A DNA stretch of 64,000 nucleotides from Methanomassiliicoccaceae archaeon UBA421 (GTDB taxonomy: Archaea > Thermoplasmatota > Thermoplasmata > Methanomassiliicoccales > Methanomethylophilaceae). Under the pieces are notes generated by a model, which was given only the letters and a program-made list of their open reading frames with translations, was not told where the DNA came from and did no database searches. The position numbers and the translations under genes are program-made. The stretch covers positions 124,001 to 188,000 of the forward strand of contig DAHB01000003.1 of the NCBI GenBank assembly GCA_002498365.1, written 5' to 3'. This document shows, piece after piece, positions 8,719 to 16,036 of this stretch (the stretch's first letter is position 1; each line of letters begins with the position of its first letter).

Positions 8719-8861
8719 AGAATAATATATGTAATAGCTAAATTACATTTATTATTTACAACGCTACGAATTTCCAAAAATAAACGCTGTTAATATATTT
8801 ACGATGTGAAATATTAAACGGAGTTAATTTTACTCTGATTCTTTAGGTTGATAAAAATATA
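8719..8861 (+). repeat. 142-bp direct repeat, copy 2
   Basis: Second copy of the unit at 8548. The hairpin is preserved (CGGAGT 8819-8824; the other arm reads ACTCTG, replacing one G-C pair by a G-U pair). It ends about 100 bp upstream of the secreted-protein gene at 8960 and contains TATA-like segments, so it may be promoter/regulatory DNA. The whole 8206-8959 spacer otherwise shows no convincing gene. Confidence 0.85.
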
Positions 8862-8959
8862 TCATATTAAGCAATTAGCTATATTTACTAAAACTGAAAG
8901 GCTCATATAATAACATAGTGTGACAATCAGCAAATAGTGCAAATATCATCTCCTTCAGC

Positions 8960-9694
8960 ATGCAACCAAAGACAATTTTTTGTTTGGTAATCGGGTGCAT
9001 CGTAGCGATTCTATCCTTATCATTGATTCCAGTAGCGGAATCCGAAGGTGTTAGTGCCGTAGATGATACTAACATCTCTAATGCGTTTTCTGATTGTAAT
9101 TTAGAAGATGATTACAACATAGTACTTGTAGGTGAGACTATTTACTATGTGCCAGATGCGATTTACAAGACGACATACGAATACGTTTGCGAATCGGTAC
9201 TGCACAATGGCGTGGACTTTGATTCGACTACGGCATCATGTTTCCAGGAATATAAGTTGGTAACAATATCTGGACTTTCAGAGTATATCGAATCGACTTC
9301 GAATAGGGTCGATTTGGAAAACATATCTGTTAATAATTTGGCCGTCGCCACGGAATCCGTCTCCACGATGAGCTTATCTTCGAGTGACACAGGCGTAACG
9401 GGCGTTATTGAATACGATTGGGGATATACAGTTTATATTTCAGGAGAGCAAATCTCAGATCTTACGACAGTAGGTTCTATTACTGCGACAGCTTTGACCT
9501 TGATACCAGGTGTTGGAGCCCTCGGGGCAGTTGTGCTCGGAGTGATAGCTATTGCACTGTCTGCTATCAGCTTGACTGATTACGTAGATACAGGCATCGC
9601 GTTCGATGTCCATGTAGTATCGATTAATTATTTATTCGGTCACAAAATCATGATTCCCCATCAGCCGTATGTTTGGAATATCCGCGGTCAGTGA
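8960..9694 (+). CDS. Secreted protein with hydrophobic glycine-rich C-terminal segment (bacteriocin-precursor-like?)
   Basis: 244 residues, family not recognised. The N-terminus is a signal peptide (TIFCLVIGCIVAILSLSLIPV, cleavage probably near residues 28-33). A polar, acidic, Thr/Ser-rich middle region follows, then a Gly/Ala/Ile-rich hydrophobic segment (TALTLIPGVGALGAVVLGVI, about residues 177-205) and a His/aromatic tail. The glycine-rich segment recalls membrane-active peptides released from larger precursors, as in halocin C8, but this is only an analogy. A small multi-helix membrane protein follows after 6 nt, as an immunity protein would. Base composition is more AT-rich than the backbone. 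Confidence 0.6.
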   Translation: MQPKTIFCLVIGCIVAILSLSLIPVAESEGVSAVDDTNISNAFSDCNLEDDYNIVLVGETIYYVPDAIYKTTYEYVCESVLHNGVDFDSTTASCFQEYKLVTISGLSEYIESTSNRVDLENISVNNLAVATESVSTMSLSSSDTGVTGVIEYDWGYTVYISGEQISDLTTVGSITATALTLIPGVGALGAVVLGVIAIALSAISLTDYVDTGIAFDVHVVSINYLFGHKIMIPHQPYVWNIRGQ

Positions 9695-9700
9695 TGAAAA

Positions 9701-9976
9701 ATGAACATTTCGGCGGCATTTTCGGTAGCGTTGTGTTTGGTTATCAGCATAAGGCTAATTTACATTACAAAGGAGCAAATAGCAAAGTACGGCGGATGGA
9801 CATTGTTCTCGGCAATAGCTGTGATCGGATTTATGGCAGGGATCGTCGTTGCGATAACGGTGAGGGATCCGGAAATAGGAGTATCGATCAGCGTAGTGAT
9901 TCTTACGTTGTGCGCCTCATTGATCGTCGCTTCGTTCATTCCATACCTTAGAGGAAGGTATGAAAGCAAATATTGA
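9701..9976 (+). CDS. Small three-helix membrane protein, possible partner/immunity protein
   Basis: 91 residues with three or four hydrophobic segments (AAFSVALCLVISIRLIYI; WTLFSAIAVIGFMAGIVVAI; GVSISVVILTLCASLIVASF) and a basic C-terminus (RGRYESKY). It starts 6 nt after the preceding secreted-protein gene, so the two are surely cotranscribed. No recognised family. Small membrane proteins directly behind a secreted membrane-active peptide are often immunity factors, but this is inferred from position only. Confidence 0.65.
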   Translation: MNISAAFSVALCLVISIRLIYITKEQIAKYGGWTLFSAIAVIGFMAGIVVAITVRDPEIGVSISVVILTLCASLIVASFIPYLRGRYESKY

Positions 9977-10059
9977 AGAAGTCAGCCTCGATACATATGC
10001 GCCTTATCGTGTGACCAAGCGTTAAATCCGTAATCGCAGTTCCTGACCGCTGGCGACCC

Positions 10060-11301
10060 ATGATTACTGCACTGCTGATCTTTGTGATTACTTACGCGCT
10101 GATTTCGGTGCGCGGCAATCGCAAATTGAAGATCGGCCGTACGGGGGCCGCTCTATTGGGTGCCGCGGCGATGATCATATTCAGTGTCGTCAGTCCGATG
10201 ATGGCCGTCGATTCCATCAATTATAATGTCATTCTGCTGTTGCTGGGGATGATGGCCCTGGTTGCAGGCCTGGAATATTGTGGCCTTTTTGAGATAATTT
10301 CGGACTGGCTCATGTCCAGGTATCATGCCGGGCCCAAATTGTTGGGAGTGATCATGTGTCTCAATGCACTATTGGCGGCATTGGTGCTGAACGATGCGGT
10401 CGTTCTGCTTTTCACGCCTATCATAATCAGATGCAGCGCATCCCTTAAGGCCGACCCCGTCCCCTATCTTGTAGGAACGATGATCTCTGCGAACATCGGA
10501 AGTGTCGCCACCGCGATCGGCAACCCGCAGAACGCCTATATCGTGTCGGAGTCCGGGATATCTTTCATACAGTTCCTGGTCAACCAGCTCCCGGTGGCGT
10601 TGGTGTGCCTCCCTGTCGCATACTTTATGTTGCTGATATTCTTCCGCAAGAGGCTTGCAGCGACCGTCGTTACAGATCTGGATGATGAAGAGCACATAGC
10701 AGTGGACAAAACGCGCCTGGGCATCCTTATGGGTGTTGCGTTGTTAGCCTTCATCGGGTTTGCGGTGAGCGGTCCGTTGGGCATCATGATATGCGTGCCT
10801 GCGCTTATCGCAGGGGCGATCGCAGTTGCAGTGATATTGTCGAAGGATGTCAAAAGAGGCAAGTGGGTTCTGCACAGGATAGATTGGTCCATCCTGCTGT
10901 TCTTTGTCGGACTGTTCGTTCTCATGAAGGGGGTACAGGCCTCCGGGCTGCTGGGCAATATTGCGGATATCGTCCCCGGGTTCGGTTCCGGGGAGTCGCC
11001 GACATTGATGGCCACTGCCGGATTTTCAGCGATCGTTTCGAATCTTGTGAGCAATGTACCAGCGGTAATGCTTTTGAGCGGTATGATACCTCAGACAGAT
11101 GCGTTCTGGTACACTCTCGCGGCCTCGTCTACTTTGGCAGGGAACGCCACTCTGCTCGGTTCAGCGTGCAATATAATAGTCGCGGAGAAGGCCGCGGCGA
11201 AGGGGATAAAGATCGATTTCTGGAAGTTTATGGCCATCGGAATTCCGATAACTGTCGTTACGATAGTGCTTGAGCTGGTCGTCCACTCGATAATTCTCTG
11301 A
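10060..11301 (+). CDS. ArsB/NhaD superfamily anion/cation transporter
   Basis: 413-residue integral membrane protein of the ion-transporter superfamily (ArsB, NhaD, SLC13/CitMHS relatives), about 11 helices in two related halves. Characteristic re-entrant motifs are visible: LNALLAALVLNDAVVLLFTP and SANIGSVATAIGNPQN in the first half, and ASSTLAGNATLLGSACNIIV with VSNLVSNVPAVMLL in the second. Substrate cannot be read from sequence; arsenite, sodium/proton or dicarboxylates are possibilities. No ars regulator or arsenate reductase is adjacent. Monocistronic. Confidence 0.88.
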   Translation: MITALLIFVITYALISVRGNRKLKIGRTGAALLGAAAMIIFSVVSPMMAVDSINYNVILLLLGMMALVAGLEYCGLFEIISDWLMSRYHAGPKLLGVIMCLNALLAALVLNDAVVLLFTPIIIRCSASLKADPVPYLVGTMISANIGSVATAIGNPQNAYIVSESGISFIQFLVNQLPVALVCLPVAYFMLLIFFRKRLAATVVTDLDDEEHIAVDKTRLGILMGVALLAFIGFAVSGPLGIMICVPALIAGAIAVAVILSKDVKRGKWVLHRIDWSILLFFVGLFVLMKGVQASGLLGNIADIVPGFGSGESPTLMATAGFSAIVSNLVSNVPAVMLLSGMIPQTDAFWYTLAASSTLAGNATLLGSACNIIVAEKAAAKGIKIDFWKFMAIGIPITVVTIVLELVVHSIIL

Positions 11302-11568
11302 ATGGTGGGTCTTGTATTTTACCTATAATAATATATGTGATAACTTAACATATTAAATTTATATATGTATAAATAAAATGTACATAAATATACATAAACA
11401 TATTCAAATGGATGATTAGCATCAAATAGATGTAAAAATTGAATTTTTCCATCCGAAAACCGTAAGGTCATATCAACTATTTTCATCGACGATGGATGTT
11501 TTTCTTGTAACCAAAAAGCATCCACCGTAATGAAGGGTCGTAACAAACGGTTCAAACATGCTGGTCAA
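11302..11568. other. AT-rich intergenic spacer with hairpins
   Basis: No gene. GATGTAAAAATTGAATTTTT followed by CCATC (11429-11453) is an extended inverted repeat around AAAAATT-G-AATTTTT. A second hairpin pairs TGGATG-TTTTT with AAAAAGCATCCA (about 11491-11524) with one bulge. These probably terminate the convergent genes on either side. The segment from 11327 (AATAATATATGTGATAACTT) partly resembles the start of the 142-bp repeats at 8548 and 8719. Confidence 0.45.
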
Positions 11569-12435
11569 TCAGACGTCCGTATAGTACGTGTTTATCGCGA
11601 ACTCTCCCTCGGGACTAAGCGAATATTTGCCGCGTCCATTTTTTTCGATGAGGCCGCCTTTCAGCCACTCGTCGATGTACCGTCTCTGGTAACGCATCTT
11701 CTCGTTGGATAGTTCGCCGTCAGGCGAATTCCACAGCCCGTTGTCCTTCAGGGCGCGGATCATCTTTGTTGCGGAGGGGAAGCCCATCTCATTATACAGG
11801 CGAAGTGCCAGTATGAAATTCTTTTCCGGTTGGGACAACTTGAAACCATTGATCGGCCGGGGAGGATACACGGCTTTGGACATGCCTATGAACTTGCCCG
11901 TTTCCGTGTCCATGAAAGGTTCCCTTCCTTTGATAGTGAATTCTTTCGTGCCTACGGAAAACGCCTCGACATTTTCGAACATCATCGAGGCGATCAGCGC
12001 GGCCGCCGAGAACTCGGAAGTGCCGGCGGATACGTTAACATATATGTGGTTCTTTGAAGAGATGGACCGTTCCTTACGTATGATGGAGAACAGCACCCTG
12101 AGCATGTCCTGGAACACATAGACCTTTTCGCAGTTCACATCGATGACGTTCAGATTCTTCTGTTTTTTGATCTCGGCGCCGATCGAGCCGGAGTCATATC
12201 CGAACTCGGACATATCGTAATCCGAAACAACGGTGTTGAAGCCCTCTTCCAAAATCTCCAGAACACGTTTGAAGCATTCGTTGTATTCATCATCGTCTTT
12301 TTTCGAGTAGTGGACAAGGTAGGCCTTGGTGGCGTCGTAATGTTCTATCGGGTCCGTTATCATGACGGTATCGAAAGTGACGCACGATATTACTATCCTA
12401 TCGATCCGTTTGCTTTTGTTGTCATCGCGGGGCAT
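11569..12435 (-). CDS. CARF-like domain + winged-helix regulator (DUF6293 / HFX_2341 type)
   Basis: 288-residue predicted ligand-sensing transcription regulator. The N-terminal part (about 1-165) has a Rossmann-like CARF arrangement: an initial strand (RIVISCVTFDTVMI), AYLVHYSKK, and the ligand-loop motif YVNVSAGTSEFSAAALIASM, which corresponds to the VN-S/T-G motif of CARF proteins such as Csa3. The C-terminal part (about 195-285) looks like a winged helix (GFPSATKMIRALKD... GGLIEKNGRGKYSLSPEGE). It is transcribed away from a NYN/coiled-coil/YqaJ operon and probably regulates it. A TATA-like box about 25-30 nt upstream suggests a leaderless mRNA. No CRISPR genes are in the window. Confidence 0.75.
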   Translation of the reverse strand: MPRDDNKSKRIDRIVISCVTFDTVMITDPIEHYDATKAYLVHYSKKDDDEYNECFKRVLEILEEGFNTVVSDYDMSEFGYDSGSIGAEIKKQKNLNVIDVNCEKVYVFQDMLRVLFSIIRKERSISSKNHIYVNVSAGTSEFSAAALIASMMFENVEAFSVGTKEFTIKGREPFMDTETGKFIGMSKAVYPPRPINGFKLSQPEKNFILALRLYNEMGFPSATKMIRALKDNGLWNSPDGELSNEKMRYQRRYIDEWLKGGLIEKNGRGKYSLSPEGEFAINTYYTDV

Positions 12436-12479
12436 ATTTCAAAGTAGAATACGCTTTTCATGTATATCATTGCAACACT

Positions 12480-12503
12480 TATAACGGCTATAACTTCTAT
12501 AAC
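12480..12503 (+). promoter_or_regulatory. Three TATAAC direct repeats at exact 9-bp spacing
   Basis: TATAAC occurs at 12480, 12489 and 12498 in the 104-128-bp gap between the divergent CARF-like regulator and the NYN operon. A TATA-like GATATATA (about 12510-12517) for the rightward operon follows. The regular spacing suggests an operator bound by a multimeric regulator, most simply the adjacent winged-helix protein. Confidence 0.6.
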
Positions 12504-12563
12504 GTTACGAGATATATACGTCCGGCAGCCCATGTAATCATGCGCACATGCGCAGGTGAAAAA

Positions 12564-13175
12564 ATGAGTTTCAGAACTACCGACAAAGAAGACAGAGTGA
12601 TGATATTCCTGGACCTGGCCAACATCAGTTTCGGACTTTCGGACCACGAAGGGCTGGAAAACAGCACGATAGACCACGAGCTGCTCGCAACGACTTTGAT
12701 CGACGGGCGCAAGGTCGCCGGAGCAATGGCCTTCGACACCATCCAGTACTTCAACAGCAAGGGTTTGATGGCGAAATACCTTTCCGAGATCGGATACAAG
12801 ATCGTATACGGTCACATGGAAGACGACAGGCAGAAGGAAGTCGATGTGAGCATAGCCACGGAGATGATAATGCACGCCGTGAGGGACCATTACGACGTGG
12901 CCATCCTGATAAGCGGTGACAGGGACTTCATACACGCGATCAACGCGGTCCAGTCCCTGGGCAAGAAGGTGGAGGTCGCATCCTTCTCAATGTGCACTTC
13001 CTCGGCTATGATGAGGGTTTCGGACAAATATGTGGATGTGGGGGCCCTGCCGATCGTAGATTACTGCGTACCCTGCGCAAAGGAGACCTGCGAAGTGCCG
13101 AAGGAAACCGACGAAGAATTCACAGATGTATTCGCTCTCATCAAGGCTGAAAAAGAGTGCCAGGGGGTGGAATGA
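12564..13175 (+). CDS. NYN-domain ribonuclease-like protein (LabA/DUF88 family)
   Basis: About 203 residues. PIN-like NYN domain: the first acidic residue lies in MIFLDLANIS; further acids in QKEVDVSIATEMI and in the strongly conserved ILISGDRDFIHAI motif, followed by GKKVEVASF and SMCTSSAMMRVSDKYVDV. These residues normally form the metal-dependent nuclease site. The ATG at 12564 is preferred because AGGTGA lies 4 nt upstream; an in-frame ATG at 12540 would match a leaderless start from the TATA box. First gene of a three-gene operon with the coiled-coil and YqaJ-like genes. Confidence 0.85.
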   Translation: MSFRTTDKEDRVMIFLDLANISFGLSDHEGLENSTIDHELLATTLIDGRKVAGAMAFDTIQYFNSKGLMAKYLSEIGYKIVYGHMEDDRQKEVDVSIATEMIMHAVRDHYDVAILISGDRDFIHAINAVQSLGKKVEVASFSMCTSSAMMRVSDKYVDVGALPIVDYCVPCAKETCEVPKETDEEFTDVFALIKAEKECQGVE

Positions 13176-14276
13176 GTGATCGAGACGAGGAAAGAGATCA
13201 AGATGGACCTCATTGATTTGCAAAAAAAATTCCTGGAGGAGAACGGTGTTGAAGAGGAAGACGGGAAGATACTCACCAAACTCATGGTGTTGCTATTCAA
13301 GACCGGTACCGACGGCAAGCTGTCATGCAACACCGGAACAAAGAAGATATCTCTGGACTGGAACTGCAAGACGGCCGTTCAGGAGAATGAGACATGGATA
13401 TGCAAGGTGACCATGAAGACCGGCATCTTGGGCTATGCCGAACCCGTGAGGAAGATCGAGGTATCCGAGATAATGGCAATGTCCGGCCAGATGCAGTCGA
13501 TCGCAAACGACATATGGTCCAGGAAGAAGAAGGAGGTCCTGGAATATCTTGTGCCAGAGGTCGATTCCGCTGTGGAGCAGATGGTCAAAGAGCGGATGGC
13601 GGGAGTCGAGGACGAGTGCAGGAGGAAACAATCGGCCCTTGAAGCGGAGTATGCGGAAAGAAGGTCCGCCCTCGAGGCGGCATACGAGTCCAAAATGTCT
13701 CAGATCGAATCCAGAGAATCCAAGCTGGCATGCCGGGAGAATAACCTGATATCGGAGATGGAGAGCAGGCTCGACGACTCCGAGAAGGACCTCAGGATCA
13801 AATATGAAAGGAAGGCGTCCGAGCTCCAGGAAAAAATGGCCGCCGTCAGGTCCAGGGAAGAGAAGCTCATCAATGAGAAGAGCGCCATGATGAGCTATTA
13901 CGAATCGCAAAACCAGGCCCTCAGAAAAAATGTGGAAGATCTGAGCTTCGAGCTGTCGAAGCTGAGGACGGGGGCTGTCTGCAAAGACGATTCAGACCGT
14001 AAAGCGGTCGAAAGGACCTCTTCCGCCGATGCACATATGCTTAGGATATCCGGCAACGAGTTCAAGAGCCCGATCTTCAAAGAAGGGCGCTACTCCGTGA
14101 GGATAAACTCCGAGATGACGAAGATCAGGTTCACTCATGACAACATGGGTTTTGCCATATGCCGCAACGGTATAATCGCGGTCCCGGGCCTGAACAGCAT
14201 CGATGCCCTCGGCAACCGCATAGGAGAGCTTAACTGGACGATGGTCGATGATAAGACGGTGGAGATAAGCATCTGA
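13176..14276 (+). CDS. Coiled-coil protein of the NYN/YqaJ operon, unknown function
   Basis: 366 residues from a GTG directly after the NYN stop; an ATG at 13203 is an alternative start. An N-terminal globular part (about 1-110) precedes a long coiled coil (about 125-265) rich in Glu/Lys/Arg/Ala with repeated SALEAEYAERRSALEAAYES-like heptads. A C-terminal domain (about 290-366; GRYSVRINSEMTKIRFTHDN, GFAICRNGIIAVPGL) resembles a small beta domain. No family recognised. Its place between two nucleases suggests a scaffold or DNA/RNA-bridging subunit; this is inference. Confidence 0.7.
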   Translation: MIETRKEIKMDLIDLQKKFLEENGVEEEDGKILTKLMVLLFKTGTDGKLSCNTGTKKISLDWNCKTAVQENETWICKVTMKTGILGYAEPVRKIEVSEIMAMSGQMQSIANDIWSRKKKEVLEYLVPEVDSAVEQMVKERMAGVEDECRRKQSALEAEYAERRSALEAAYESKMSQIESRESKLACRENNLISEMESRLDDSEKDLRIKYERKASELQEKMAAVRSREEKLINEKSAMMSYYESQNQALRKNVEDLSFELSKLRTGAVCKDDSDRKAVERTSSADAHMLRISGNEFKSPIFKEGRYSVRINSEMTKIRFTHDNMGFAICRNGIIAVPGLNSIDALGNRIGELNWTMVDDKTVEISI

Positions 14277-14288
14277 GGAGATTGGTGT

Positions 14289-15041
14289 ATGTTCGACGGA
14301 AGGCGCGCAATAATCGAGATAGACGACGCAGGCAGGACGGTGTATTTCGATGCATACAGGCTTAAGAAGATCACCGGGACGCGCATAGGCCCGATCCTGG
14401 GCTTGAGCGAGTTCTCGACCCCCTTCAAGGCGGCCTGCGAGATCGCGGGTCTGTACCCGGGAGACAAACCCAACAAATACATCGAAGCGGGCAATATCAT
14501 AGAGCCGGTGCTCAGAAGATATGCCGCGGAGAACGCTCCTTCGACCGCGGAGGTGCTGGGCTGCGGCCCCTTGCGGGTGGAAGAGCCGGTGCCAGGAGAC
14601 AAATGCGGATACGACCACTTTCACAACGAGAAGCTGTTCGGCGGAATGGTCGACGGATATCTGACGGCTAACGGCATCAGAAAGGCGGTCCTGGAGATCA
14701 AGACCTCGAATTCGAGGGATTCATGGGACGACGGCTCGGGCGGATACACGGACGTTCCGATGCAGTACATGCTGCAGGCGTCTCTTTACGCCGAGCTGTC
14801 GAAACTCGACAAAATCTTCTTCCTTGTGGGGTTCCTCGGGGAAAGCGATTACGCAAGGCCCAAACAGTGGGTGCCGGACGAGACCAACTCCTTCTTCGTC
14901 GTGAAGGACAAGCTCGATATGAGCGGATACATGAAAGAATGCGCCGACTGGTACAACGAGTACGTCAGGCAGGGGTTCACTCCGGAGTGGACCGAAAAGG
15001 ATGCGGACGTCCTGAAGTACCTGAAGGCCTTCAAAGGCTGA
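14289..15041 (+). CDS. YqaJ-like / PD-(D/E)XK recombination nuclease
   Basis: 250 residues. The RecB-like nuclease core is visible: GGMVDGYLT supplies the Asp, AVLEIKTSN the E-x-K pair, and MQYMLQASLYAEL the following Gln-containing helix (QxxxY). The upstream helix with GNIIEPVLRRYAAENA gives the preceding Glu. Such proteins (YqaJ, lambda Exo relatives) degrade DNA ends for phage-type recombination. GAGGAGA 6-7 nt before the ATG is a good ribosome-binding site, 12 nt after the coiled-coil gene. It may be a phage-derived nuclease recruited into a cellular operon. Confidence 0.85.
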   Translation: MFDGRRAIIEIDDAGRTVYFDAYRLKKITGTRIGPILGLSEFSTPFKAACEIAGLYPGDKPNKYIEAGNIIEPVLRRYAAENAPSTAEVLGCGPLRVEEPVPGDKCGYDHFHNEKLFGGMVDGYLTANGIRKAVLEIKTSNSRDSWDDGSGGYTDVPMQYMLQASLYAELSKLDKIFFLVGFLGESDYARPKQWVPDETNSFFVVKDKLDMSGYMKECADWYNEYVRQGFTPEWTEKDADVLKYLKAFKG

Positions 15042-15072
15042 AACTGGTTAACGGAAGGGTCAGAACTCCGGG

Positions 15073-16002
15073 TCAGAGGGAGCCCATCAGCCATCCGTAT
15101 CCTTCCTCTTCCATTTTCTCGTATGGGACGAAACGCAGTGCGGCGCTGTTGATGCAGTATCTCAGGCCCCCCATCTGCTTCGGGCCGTCCGGGAACACAT
15201 GTCCCAGATGCGCATCTCCGGACCTGCTGCGCACCTCCCTCCTCTTCATCCCGTGGCTGATGTCGTCCTTCTCTGCGACAACCTCCGGCACTACGGGGGA
15301 GGAGAAGCTGGGCCACCCGCATCCGCTTTCGAACTTGTCCTTGGAAAGGAACAGTGGCTCGCCCGTGGTCACATCGACGTAAACACCTTTCCCGAAAAAG
15401 TCCCAGTACTCTCCGGTGAACGGCGCCTCCGTGCCGTTTTTCCTAGTCACCGAGTATTGCAGGTCTGTGAGTGAGGAATCGGGCGACGGCTCGTATCTGG
15501 GTATCTGATTCGACCTTTCCGCCTCCGCGAAGAGCGAATGAGGGATGTGGCAGTAGCCCCCCGGGTTCCTGTCGAGATATTTCTGATGGTATTCCTCCGC
15601 CGTGCACCAGTTCTTCAGCGGCAGAACTTCAATGGCGGTCTTTCTTCCGAGGGACTTCTCCAGGGAGGAAACGGAATCATTTATGGGTCCCTCGTCCTCC
15701 CGGTCGGTGTAGTAGATGCCGGTCCGGTACTGTATGCCCCGGTCGTTGCCTTGTCTGTTGACGCTCAGCGGATCTATGCATCTGTAGAATATGCTCAGAA
15801 GTTTTTCCAAAGAGATCGTGTCTCCGTCATAGACGACTTCAACAGCCTCCGCATGTCCGGAACCGGAGCAGACGGACCCGTAATCGGTTTTTTCGGAACC
15901 GCCGTTGGCATATCCCGTGCGGGTGCCTATGACGCCTCGTATCATCGACAGATACTTCTCCACACCCCAGAAACAACCGCCCGCAAGATGGACCGTCTTC
16001 AT
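15073..16002 (-). CDS. msrAB: Methionine sulfoxide reductase MsrA-MsrB fusion
   Basis: Bifunctional repair enzyme reducing both S- and R-methionine sulfoxide in oxidised proteins. The MsrA half (about 1-160) begins with the GGCFWG motif (nucleophile Cys10). The MsrB half (about 180-305) contains SGCGWPSF, DAHLGHVFPDGP and the catalytic Cys in RYCINSAALRF (about Cys283). The CxxC zinc motifs of some MsrB proteins are absent, as is common. ATG at 16002 is chosen over an in-frame TTG at 16011; a TATA-like TTATAACC about 25 nt upstream suggests a leaderless transcript. Bacterial-type fusion; oxidative-stress protection fits an anaerobe. Confidence 0.95.
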   Translation of the reverse strand: MKTVHLAGGCFWGVEKYLSMIRGVIGTRTGYANGGSEKTDYGSVCSGSGHAEAVEVVYDGDTISLEKLLSIFYRCIDPLSVNRQGNDRGIQYRTGIYYTDREDEGPINDSVSSLEKSLGRKTAIEVLPLKNWCTAEEYHQKYLDRNPGGYCHIPHSLFAEAERSNQIPRYEPSPDSSLTDLQYSVTRKNGTEAPFTGEYWDFFGKGVYVDVTTGEPLFLSKDKFESGCGWPSFSSPVVPEVVAEKDDISHGMKRREVRSRSGDAHLGHVFPDGPKQMGGLRYCINSAALRFVPYEKMEEEGYGWLMGSL

Positions 16003-16036
16003 GCCCTGCAATCGTGGTGGATGGTTATAACTGCGC

